Notes under the pieces: generated by a model | Databases searched by the model: none | What the model saw: only the letters and a program-made list of their open reading frames with translations | Told to the model about the DNA's origin: nothing | Part shown: one piece after another, positions 1 through 6,856 of the stretch | Layout of the letters: the number at the start of each line of letters is the position of its first letter | Position numbering within the stretch: the stretch's first letter is position 1 | Assembly: GCF_024055575.1 (NCBI RefSeq) | Contig: NZ_JAMXOE010000012.1 | Location: 124,001 to 188,000 of the forward strand | DNA from: Mucilaginibacter flavidus | GTDB lineage: Bacteria; Bacteroidota; Bacteroidia; Sphingobacteriales; Sphingobacteriaceae | Direction: 5' to 3' | DNA: 64,000 nucleotides | Translations under genes and position numbers: made by a program

Positions 1-252
1 AACTTCAGTTACACTAAAGCTGTAGCTTTCCATTATTAAATTAGCCAGCAGGCTTTTGCAGGCGGTGTCAACTTTACTGTTTGCAGCTTCTTTGCTTTCT
101 GCATCAATCTCCAAAGTGATGTGTTTGCCAATACGTACATTTTGAATTTCGGCTAAACCCAGGTTTTTCATGCTGCCGGTTACGGCTTTACCTTGAGGGT
201 CGAGTATTTCTTTTTTTGGCATTACGTCAATTTCGGCCTGGAATTTTTTCAT
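1..252 (-). CDS. purS: Phosphoribosylformylglycinamidine synthase subunit PurS (3' end cut by window edge)
   Basis: Small subunit of the three-part FGAM synthase (PurS with PurQ and PurL) in step 4 of purine synthesis, where PurS bridges the glutaminase and synthetase subunits. The minus strand reads 84 codons from an ATG at 252 to the window edge without a stop. It begins MKKFQAEIDVMPKKEILDPQ and carries the PurS hallmark of a DPQGKAV-type turn followed by an IGKHITLEID strand. Family members are about 80-85 residues, so the stop should lie just outside the window. PurS fold and role are family knowledge; the identification rests on the N-terminal pattern and the size. Confidence 0.85.
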   Translation of the reverse strand, partial: MKKFQAEIDVMPKKEILDPQGKAVTGSMKNLGLAEIQNVRIGKHITLEIDAESKEAANSKVDTACKSLLANLIMESYSFSVTEV

Positions 253-285
253 TAGTGTTTGTTTAAATATACCGGTAACGGTGTT

Positions 286-1029
286 TTAGCTGTCTTTTTG
301 GGCGGTATTCATCATGCTTGCGCTCAAAAATTTGAACTGAATAAGCGATAAAGTGATATAAAACAATATCACCGCCGGAACTGCCGCAAATTTAAAAAAT
401 AGAATGAGTATTGCCGAGAACAACAGTAATAAATAACGCGAAATATTTTGGTTAAAATCGCGGTTTTTGAATTTCAATGACATCATGGGCACTTCTATAA
501 CCAATAAAGTACACATTACGACACATAACACCGATAACACCCATGGGTTTTGCAGTGGGGCGGTGAAATATTTGTTATGATGGTCGAGTATCAGCGGGAA
601 AGAGGCGATCAGGATAGCATTTGCTGGTGTAGGCAACCCAATAAAGTTTTCGGCTTGCCGAGTATCCACATTAAATTTTGCCAGCCTTAATGCCGAAAAT
701 ACGGGTATTAAAAACGCTATAAAGTTTAAATATTGACTGATATTATCTATCTGGCGGGCCTCCAGCAGCAACTGGTACATTATTACTGCAGGCAATACGC
801 CAAAGCTTACCATATCAGCCAGCGAATCCAAATCTTTGCCTATGCCCGAAAACGATTTGAGAACACGCGATGCGAGCCCGTCAAAAAAGTCAAATATGGC
901 CGATAAAAATATGGCGTACGATGCAGCTATCAACTCGCCCTTGAAGGCTAAAACTATACCTATGCAACCGCTGAAGAGGTTTGCACAGGTAATAGCATTC
1001 GGCAAGTGTTTTTTAAGACGATTCTTCAT
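286..1029 (-). CDS. pssA: CDP-diacylglycerol--serine O-phosphatidyltransferase
   Basis: Integral membrane enzyme that makes phosphatidylserine from CDP-diacylglycerol and serine, the precursor of phosphatidylethanolamine. The 247-residue protein has the CDP-alcohol phosphatidyltransferase signature: DFFDGLASR at about residues 47-55, then GKDLDSLAD, giving the D-x2-DG-x2-(A)R...G-x3-D-x3-D metal and substrate site. About seven hydrophobic segments follow. Length fits the short membrane-bound PssA type. It lies 33 bp upstream of purS on the same strand, so the two may be cotranscribed. The alternative, a phosphatidylglycerophosphate synthase, is less likely because of the PssA-like N-terminus (LPNAITCANLFSG). 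Confidence 0.9.
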   Translation of the reverse strand: MKNRLKKHLPNAITCANLFSGCIGIVLAFKGELIAASYAIFLSAIFDFFDGLASRVLKSFSGIGKDLDSLADMVSFGVLPAVIMYQLLLEARQIDNISQYLNFIAFLIPVFSALRLAKFNVDTRQAENFIGLPTPANAILIASFPLILDHHNKYFTAPLQNPWVLSVLCVVMCTLLVIEVPMMSLKFKNRDFNQNISRYLLLLFSAILILFFKFAAVPAVILFYITLSLIQFKFLSASMMNTAQKDS

Positions 1030-1117
1030 TCCGGTATGAAGGTATCAACATTTTATTAAATAAATATGAAGTTTACCATTAACTTTCTGCTAATATAACT
1101 TCACAAATTTTAATTTA

Positions 1118-2743
1118 TTACGAATTCATCGAAATCAAAAACTCTTCGTTGGTTTTTGTGCCTCTTATCTGGGCCTGTAAAAATTCCATCGATTCCTGCG
1201 AGTTCATGTCAGCCAGGTGATTACGTAATATCCAGATCCTTTGTAACGTTTCGCGGTCAAGCAGCAAATCGTCGCGGCGGGTACTCGAAGCCGTGATATC
1301 AATAGCAGGGAATATGCGTTTGTTGGACAATTTTCTATCCAATTGCAGCTCCATGTTACCGGTACCTTTAAACTCTTCAAAAATAACCTCGTCCATTTTC
1401 GAACCGGTTTCTGTTAATGCTGTAGCGATAATGGTTAATGAACCGCCATCCTCGATGTTACGGGCGGCGCCGAAGAAGCGCTTAGGTTTGTGTAATGCAT
1501 TTGCATCAACACCACCTGATAATATTTTACCGGATGCAGGAGCAACTGTGTTATAAGCACGGGCCAAACGGGTAATAGAATCCAGCAGGATTACCACATC
1601 ATGACCGCACTCAACCATGCGTTTTGCTTTCTCCAGTACAATATTGGCGATTTTTACGTGGCGCTCGGCAGGCTCATCAAATGTTGATGATACTACTTCG
1701 GCGCGTACGCTGCGGGCCATATCGGTTACCTCTTCCGGGCGTTCGTCAATCAGTAATATAATCAGGTAAACTTCCGGGTGGTTTTTGGCAATGGCGTTGG
1801 CCACATCCTTCAGCAACATGGTTTTACCTGTTTTTGGCTGCGCCACAATTAAACCGCGCTGCCCTTTACCTATTGGCGAGAACAAGTCCATAATACGGGT
1901 AGAGTAATTACCGGCATCAGTAAACAGGCTCAGTTTTTCGGACGGAAACAATGGCGTTAAGTGGTCGAAAGGTACGCGGTCACGCACTTCGGCAGGTATA
2001 CGGCCGTTAATAGCTTCTACACGTACCAGCGGGAAATATTTTTCACCTTCTTTTGGCGGGCGAATGCTACCGCGAACGGTATCGCCGGTTTTAAGGCCGA
2101 ATAATTTTATTTGCGACTGTGATACATAAATATCATCAGGAGAAGTCAGGTAGTTATAATCCGACGAGCGTAAAAAGCCATAGCCATCAGGCATGATTTC
2201 GAGCACGCCTTCGTTTACTATTACGTTGTCAAAATCAAGGTTGATAGCAGGTTCCTGGCTTTTTTGTTGGGTGGTTTGGTTATTTACACGGCGCTCAAAT
2301 TTTTGCGTGCGGCCTTCAGTCACAGTTTCTTCGTCCTTTGGCTCACCTTCGTCTGATCTTGATGCCGACACGGCAGGCATTATCGGTGTAGTGTTGCCAT
2401 CTTCAGATTCGTCAACAGGTGCCTCGTCATCAGGCATATCAAAAAGGTTGGTATCATCAAGCGGGACCTCAACTCGTGGGGTATTGCTGTTTTTTACTAC
2501 TCGGATGCGTTTGCGTGTTTTTTCGCCGGCTTCGGCGGCAGGGGGAGGGGGCAGTACAGCAGCATAATTGCTGGCAACGGTATCAGCCTGTGCGCGGGCT
2601 GCTTCAATTAGTTGTTCCTGTTCAACAATCCTCGTTACAAGGGCAGCTTTTCTAAGTTCGTCGGCTTCTGCAATACCTAAATTTTTGGCAATTTCGCGTA
2701 ACTCAGAAACGAGTTTATCGTTCAATTCGTTTGTATCAAACAT
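1118..2743 (-). CDS. rho: Transcription termination factor Rho
   Basis: Hexameric RNA helicase that ends transcription at Rho-dependent sites. Domains in order: Rho N-terminal helical domain (about residues 5-45), a long acidic and low-complexity insert (about 50-175), a cold-shock-like RNA-binding domain starting near EGVLEIMPDGYGFLRS, and the RecA-like ATPase with Walker A PKTGKT and Walker B VVILLDS, then the LSGGVDANAL loop. At 541 residues it is clearly longer than the about 420 of E. coli Rho; the extra length is the insert, as in other Bacteroidota. It has its own upstream gap of about 400 bp, shared divergently with pyrF. Confidence 0.97.
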   Translation of the reverse strand: MFDTNELNDKLVSELREIAKNLGIAEADELRKAALVTRIVEQEQLIEAARAQADTVASNYAAVLPPPPAAEAGEKTRKRIRVVKNSNTPRVEVPLDDTNLFDMPDDEAPVDESEDGNTTPIMPAVSASRSDEGEPKDEETVTEGRTQKFERRVNNQTTQQKSQEPAINLDFDNVIVNEGVLEIMPDGYGFLRSSDYNYLTSPDDIYVSQSQIKLFGLKTGDTVRGSIRPPKEGEKYFPLVRVEAINGRIPAEVRDRVPFDHLTPLFPSEKLSLFTDAGNYSTRIMDLFSPIGKGQRGLIVAQPKTGKTMLLKDVANAIAKNHPEVYLIILLIDERPEEVTDMARSVRAEVVSSTFDEPAERHVKIANIVLEKAKRMVECGHDVVILLDSITRLARAYNTVAPASGKILSGGVDANALHKPKRFFGAARNIEDGGSLTIIATALTETGSKMDEVIFEEFKGTGNMELQLDRKLSNKRIFPAIDITASSTRRDDLLLDRETLQRIWILRNHLADMNSQESMEFLQAQIRGTKTNEEFLISMNS

Positions 2744-3148
2744 ATTATGAATTATAATTCAAAGGGATTTTAATAATTTTTGTAGTCGTATTTATCTTCA
2801 ATAGTACTATGGAGTCGTGATGTCTTACCCGGCAATTAAGCTATTTGCCCGGTAACGGGCTTTAATGTATTAACAAATTCTTTTTATACTTTATTAAACG
2901 GAGATGTTTTTATTACGAAAATATTAACTATGCAACTTGTTTTGCAACATCTAAACCCATGTAAATAATTTAATAAAATAACGTGGAGTTTTAAATTGTT
3001 TCTTTAGTGCAAGAAAAATTCAACGGAAAACACTGCAATTTTAGTCATTTAATTTAAATTATCAAACTATTTAAAAAAATATACTTTATTGGCCAACACT
3101 TCAACTAAATTTTAGTTTTTTTGGGCATTCAAAATTAAAACACCGCTC
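2744..3148. other. Divergent rho/pyrF intergenic region
   Basis: This 405-bp AT-rich gap holds the start regions of rho (minus) and pyrF (plus). I see one small hairpin, GCCCG-GTAA-CGGGC, at 2847-2860, which would lie in the rho leader. I found no ORF, no RNA gene and no clear TAnnTTTG box on either strand. Rho genes often have long leaders used for autoregulation, but nothing here proves that. Confidence 0.4.
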
Positions 3149-3982
3149 ATGATATCGCGCCAATACCTCATAGAACAGATAAAACGTAAAAAATCATTTT
3201 TATGTGTAGGGCTTGATACGGATATTGAAAAAATTCCAGAATTTTTAAAAGAATATCCCGACCCGATATTCGAATTTAACAAACGGATTATTGATGCCAC
3301 GCACGACTTATGCGTCTCCTATAAGCCAAATGCGGCTTTTTATGAAAAGCACGGTGTAAAAGGCCTGCAAAGTTTAATTGCTACCTGGAAATACCTTCCT
3401 AAAGAATGTTTAAATATTATAGATGCCAAGCGCGGCGACATGGGCAATACATCGGGCATGTATGCCAAAGCTTTTTTTGACGAGGCTGCGGCGGGGATGA
3501 GTTTTGATGCCATAACGTTATCGCCTTATATGGGGCACGATGCGGTATCGCCTTACCTTGAATATAAAGACAAATGGGTCATCATTTTAGCGCTAACCTC
3601 GTCGGCAGGCAGTAAAGATTTTCAATACCTGACCACCGAACATGGCTTTTTATACGAAGCTGTGATACAAAAGGCCAATACCTGGGCCAATGCCGATCGT
3701 ATTATGTATGTAGTTGGGGCCACTAAAAGCACCGAGTTTACCAACATCCGCAAATATGCGCCCGATAACTTCCTGCTGGTGCCCGGCGTAGGCGCACAAG
3801 GCGGCAACCTGGCCGAAGTTTGCCATTATGGGATGAATAAGGACTGCGGGTTGATAGTAAATGCATCACGTTCAATAATATACGCCTCAAATGGGAAGGA
3901 CTTTGCCGAAGCGGCAAGGGCCGAGGCGATGAAAATTCAGCAGGAAATGCAGGTGGAGTTGGAGAAGGCGGGGGTGATTTAA
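3149..3982 (+). CDS. pyrF: Orotidine 5'-phosphate decarboxylase
   Basis: Makes UMP from OMP, the last step of de novo pyrimidine synthesis. The 277-residue TIM-barrel protein starts with FLCVGLDTDIEKIP and has the catalytic DAKRGDMGNT motif at about residues 92-101 (Lys and Asp of the charge network), and a late phosphate-binding PGVGAQGG loop. Length and motif order fit the longer type-2 PyrF found in Bacteroidota, mycobacteria and others, not the about 235-residue E. coli type. It stands alone, divergent from rho, and converges on the PNPOx-like gene with a repeat element in between. Confidence 0.95.
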   Translation: MISRQYLIEQIKRKKSFLCVGLDTDIEKIPEFLKEYPDPIFEFNKRIIDATHDLCVSYKPNAAFYEKHGVKGLQSLIATWKYLPKECLNIIDAKRGDMGNTSGMYAKAFFDEAAAGMSFDAITLSPYMGHDAVSPYLEYKDKWVIILALTSSAGSKDFQYLTTEHGFLYEAVIQKANTWANADRIMYVVGATKSTEFTNIRKYAPDNFLLVPGVGAQGGNLAEVCHYGMNKDCGLIVNASRSIIYASNGKDFAEAARAEAMKIQQEMQVELEKAGVI

Positions 3983-3986
3983 AAAA

Positions 3987-4060
3987 GACACAAGAAGGCA
4001 GGAGTCGAGAAGTTAATACTTTTTCTCTTGTTTCTTGACTCTTGATTTCTTGCGTCTTCC
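3987..4060. repeat. Intergenic inverted low-complexity repeat (AAGAGTCAAGAA family)
   Basis: Between the convergent pyrF and PNPOx-like genes. The left arm has GACACAAGAAGGCAGGAGTC, and the right arm has the approximate complement (CTTGTTTCTTGACTCTTG). The same phrase in tandem, CAAGAGTCAAGAACCAAGAG, occurs at about 61,847-61,895. Confidence 0.6.
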
Positions 4061-4063
4061 TCG

Positions 4064-4600
4064 TTATACTTCCAGCTTCCCTTCGATAGAATCGTCCAAT
4101 GTTTGTCCGATAGCGGCGCCGACCAACATTTTTGCAAAGGCGATGGTATTGCCGTGTTTGTTGTCCCAGTAATAACCTTCAATAGGTTCAACTTTTATTA
4201 TGGAAATGCGCGGGTCGTCTTCGCCGTCGGTAAACCAGGTTTTCATGATGGGTTCCCAAAGCTCTTTGATTTTCCCTCTATCTTCGTTAACCGATGCAAT
4301 GCCATAAATATTCAGGAAATCGGAATGTGCCGAGCCCTGGAACAGTAGATGTACAAAAGGGTCGTGCGATACTTCGTCGTTTTTATGGCTGTCGTTTGAG
4401 CTCAAAAACCAAAAGTTGCCTTCGTCGTCAATTTGCTGTACTGCCATTGGCCTGGTAGTAAGCGGAATGCCGGTTTTAATATTGGTGCAAAAAAAGCAGG
4501 TTTTAGTTTTGTAGGCCAGTTCTCTTATTTTTTCAATGGCTTCAGCGCCATTAAGGTCCTTGGCGTTTTCTTCGGGTTGTTGTTGGTTAATGCTATCCAT
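4064..4600 (-). CDS. Pyridoxamine 5'-phosphate oxidase-family protein (general stress protein 26-like)
   Basis: Split-barrel flavin-binding protein of the PNPOx superfamily, closest in plan to general stress proteins. It is 178 residues with strands such as CFFCTNIKTGIPLTTRPMAV (the usual R-P-M after the second strand), GNFWFLSSNDSHKNDEV, and a C-terminal IIKVEPIEGYYWDN motif typical of the general-stress subgroup. It probably binds FMN or another flavin and does not look like true PdxH, whose substrate residues I cannot find. No signal peptide. The gene is a single unit with no obvious operon partner. The substrate is unknown. Confidence 0.8.
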   Translation of the reverse strand: MDSINQQQPEENAKDLNGAEAIEKIRELAYKTKTCFFCTNIKTGIPLTTRPMAVQQIDDEGNFWFLSSNDSHKNDEVSHDPFVHLLFQGSAHSDFLNIYGIASVNEDRGKIKELWEPIMKTWFTDGEDDPRISIIKVEPIEGYYWDNKHGNTIAFAKMLVGAAIGQTLDDSIEGKLEV

Positions 4601-4681
4601 AACAAATTAATAACCAACCGGGAAAAGTATTGTTTAGGGAAACTAATTTAATTGATAAAACATGTAGTTGTAGGGAATGAC

Positions 4682-5017
4682 TTAGATTGAACCTTTATCT
4701 TTCAGTCGTTTTATTACTGCATCGGCTTCCACTGTGTCAAATTCATTTTTAAGGTAAATTTCGGAAAGATATACCACCTCTTTAACCAATAACACACATG
4801 TAATTACCCTTGCACCACCTGACTTTCCTTAATTTGTACCGGAAATGGCCATCCTGATTTTGTAAACATTTTGTCCAAGATGTGTTCCTTTCGTCGGATT
4901 TTTTTCTAACTCGTCAATAAGTTTCGCGAGGTCACCCTTGGTGGCTTTGTGTTTTTTAGCTATTCGTTTAAATTCGTTGTCGAACAACGCCGAGACTTTG
5001 ACATTATAACTCATCAA
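4682..5017 (-). pseudogene. RelE/ParE-superfamily toxin interrupted by an in-frame stop
   Basis: The first part reads MSYNVKVSALFDNEFKRIAK and runs to KIRMAISGTN, then a TAA at 4829-4831. The same frame continues at once with GKSGGARVITCVLLVKEVVY and on to KDKGSI with a TAA at 4682-4684. Joined, the product is about 110 residues with the full RelE/ParE pattern, including the GGARVIT strand that normally carries the core active-site region. No frame change is needed; one codon (probably an AAA Lys, as in homologues with KGKSGG) has become TAA. Start at ATG 5012-5014 (TTG at 5015-5017 also possible), overlapping the end of the putative antitoxin by 11 bp. Translation would now stop after about 61 residues. 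Confidence 0.8.
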
Positions 5018-5243
5018 GTAAAGTCCTGGCGTCTTTTAACTCAATTTTACCTTCCTGATGTAACCTGATTTCTTCAAACGATTTCTTAAGGTTGTTATAA
5101 AGTCGTTGTTCGGCTTTATTTAAGGGCCGGTCCGTATCTGCTGGAGTTGCTTCTACATTATAACTCAAACCAAGTGCATCTAAAACAGCCTTTACTGCTT
5201 TTTCGGATTTTTTATTGTCGATATTTACCGTCAGCGTCGTAAT
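5004..5243 (-). CDS. Putative antitoxin partner with a non-canonical ATT start
   Basis: The reading frame gives about 79 residues: TTLTVNIDNKKSEKAVKAVL, then a linker and a C-terminal helix ending DARTLLDEL. It resembles the small antitoxin-like proteins placed before RelE-type toxins in Bacteroidota. There is no ATG, GTG or TTG between the upstream stop and the conserved start of the domain. The codon where an ATG is expected (5241-5243) is ATT, just before ACG ACG. A -7-like box, TAATTTTG, lies 5-12 bases upstream on the minus strand, so the promoter looks intact. Either ATT is used at low efficiency or the start codon has been lost. The last 11 bp overlap the toxin. Confidence 0.55.
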   Translation of the reverse strand: MTTLTVNIDNKKSEKAVKAVLDALGLSYNVEATPADTDRPLNKAEQRLYNNLKKSFEEIRLHQEGKIELKDARTLLDEL

Positions 5244-5248
5244 AATAT

Positions 5249-5256
5249 CAAAATTA
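5249..5256 (-). promoter_or_regulatory. -7 box TAATTTTG of the toxin-antitoxin remnant
   Basis: Matches the Bacteroidota -7 consensus TAnnTTTG. It ends 5 bases before the ATT that replaces the antitoxin start, which would give an almost leaderless transcript. No clear -33 TTTG at the right spacing. Confidence 0.4.
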
Positions 5257-5293
5257 CAAATTTCTTTTAATATTTATTTTGATTTGTAAATCA

Positions 5294-6661
5294 TCACACT
5301 GCAAACACCATCTTTCTATCCGGAAACTTCACTGCGTAATTATCAACCATATTCCTGATATAATCATTGCCAGGATAGGGAGTAAGGTGGTTTTTCAGCT
5401 GATCCAGGCTGTCGGCGTTAAAATAGTGCGAAATATAGCCCATGCCGTAAAACTTGCCTTTTTCGATCAGCAGGCAGCTGTGCTCTTCATCATTACGACC
5501 GGCATCGCGGATAGCAAATGTAGGCAGTGCTTTGTTCAATTCATCAATTGCCAGGCTTACGCGCTGGTTGTAGTCTTCAACCGACTCATGGCCCTCACAG
5601 GCACAACTACCCAAGTTAACCCCCGTGCATGCTGATGTGTTATTTTGAATAAAACATAGCTTCGGACAAAGCTGAAAAGTATCTATCAATTTCATTACAA
5701 TGCTGCGACCCTCGAACAAGGTATTGCAGCTGTAAATTGCCCCGGTCATTTTACGGTGCTTATCAACAGCAAGGCGCAGGTAGCCGCGCTGGTCCTCAAA
5801 TGCGTATAAGCTGTAGGCGTGCTCAAACCGTTTGAGTGACCGGTTGTATTTTGGCCATAGGCGTTTTATTTCAACAGCTTCCAGTACAAAGGCAACCAGT
5901 TCGGTGCCGCATGTTTGGAAAGTAATATTATGAATGTTGCGCAAAAACTCCTGGCGCTGCACCCCGGGGTTATTACCGGTAAAATGGCTGCATACACGCT
6001 TTTTTAAATTTTTGGCCTTGCCAACATATATCACCTTACCTTTTTGGTCGTGGAAATAATAAACTCCCGGCGACGGTGGTAAAGCTTCCACGTCCTTTTT
6101 CGGCAGGTTAGCCGGCAACACCTGTTCTTTGGAGTTTTGCTTTAATGCAAGCGGAATATGGTTGCCATTATCTTTTGCTAACAACATCGAGAATAATATC
6201 GATGTGGCCTCAGCATCCCCCGCCGCCCGGTGACGGCTTTCATTTTCTATCCCTAAATGTCGGCACAATTTACCGAGACTATAGGAGGGAAGACCGGGCA
6301 TTATTTTACGCCCAAGGCGTACTGTACACAGCTTATTGCATTGCAATTCGTAACCTGCAGCAGCCAGATGGTAACGCACAAATGAATAATCGAAATTAAC
6401 GTTATGCGCAACAAATGTTTTATTGTTAAGCAAGTGGTAAATATCATGTGCCACATCCTCAAACGGCGGTGCGTTTTGTACCATATCATTAGTGATGCCG
6501 GTTAGTGCACTTATATAAATAGGTATTTCGCGGCGGGGGTTAACAAGGGTAGAATAACGCTCAATAACTTTTTTTCCGTTATGTATACAAATAGCTATCT
6601 CGGTAATGCCGTTCGCGCTGGCATGCCCTCCGGTGGTTTCAATATCAACTATTGCATACAT
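5294..6661 (-). CDS. DEDDh exonuclease fused to a GIY-YIG (UvrC N-terminal-like) nuclease domain
   Basis: 455 residues. The N-terminal domain (about 1-165) is a DnaQ-like 3'-5' exonuclease: DIETTGG (ExoI), HNVNFDYSFVR (ExoII) and HRAAGDAEAT (ExoIII). It is followed by a GIY-YIG domain (about 195-275) with GVYYFHDQKGKVIYVGKAKN and a downstream R-x-E-like region, then about 180 residues of unassigned C-terminus containing GSCACEGHESV. The plan matches proteins annotated as polymerase III epsilon-like with a UvrC N-terminal domain, or Cho-like nucleases. It probably acts in DNA repair, with one domain incising and the other trimming; that division of labour is inference. Confidence 0.85.
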   Translation of the reverse strand: MYAIVDIETTGGHASANGITEIAICIHNGKKVIERYSTLVNPRREIPIYISALTGITNDMVQNAPPFEDVAHDIYHLLNNKTFVAHNVNFDYSFVRYHLAAAGYELQCNKLCTVRLGRKIMPGLPSYSLGKLCRHLGIENESRHRAAGDAEATSILFSMLLAKDNGNHIPLALKQNSKEQVLPANLPKKDVEALPPSPGVYYFHDQKGKVIYVGKAKNLKKRVCSHFTGNNPGVQRQEFLRNIHNITFQTCGTELVAFVLEAVEIKRLWPKYNRSLKRFEHAYSLYAFEDQRGYLRLAVDKHRKMTGAIYSCNTLFEGRSIVMKLIDTFQLCPKLCFIQNNTSACTGVNLGSCACEGHESVEDYNQRVSLAIDELNKALPTFAIRDAGRNDEEHSCLLIEKGKFYGMGYISHYFNADSLDQLKNHLTPYPGNDYIRNMVDNYAVKFPDRKMVFAV

Positions 6662-6702
6662 GGATGTAAATGTAGTAAGTTTTTGCTAATTTAATTAGTT
6701 TT

Positions 6703-6852
6703 TGTTGAAATGTTGTAAGGTTGAAATGTTGTAAAGTTATTTTTGAACGCTGCAAAAGTTTAAACAAAAAAATAACCCGGCAGATTTTACCGGGTTATTT
6801 TTTTATTTGAAAGGTCAACTTTTCAACCTTACAACATTTCAACTTTCCAACA
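6703..6852. repeat. Long inverted repeat (TTGAAATGTTGTAAGG family) around a terminator
   Basis: A perfect 23-nt arm at 6704-6726 is answered by its exact reverse complement at 6821-6843. The phrase TTGAAATGTTGTAA is itself doubled in tandem in the left arm. A strong terminator hairpin sits between the arms. Located between the end of yidC and the start of the exonuclease gene, both on the minus strand. Confidence 0.85.
6766..6804 (-). terminator. Rho-independent terminator after yidC
   Basis: Stem AAATAACCCGG / CCGGGTTATTT with a 9-nt loop and T-runs on both sides, so it can work in both directions. It lies 53 bp past the yidC stop. Confidence 0.85.
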
Positions 6853-6856
6853 AATA

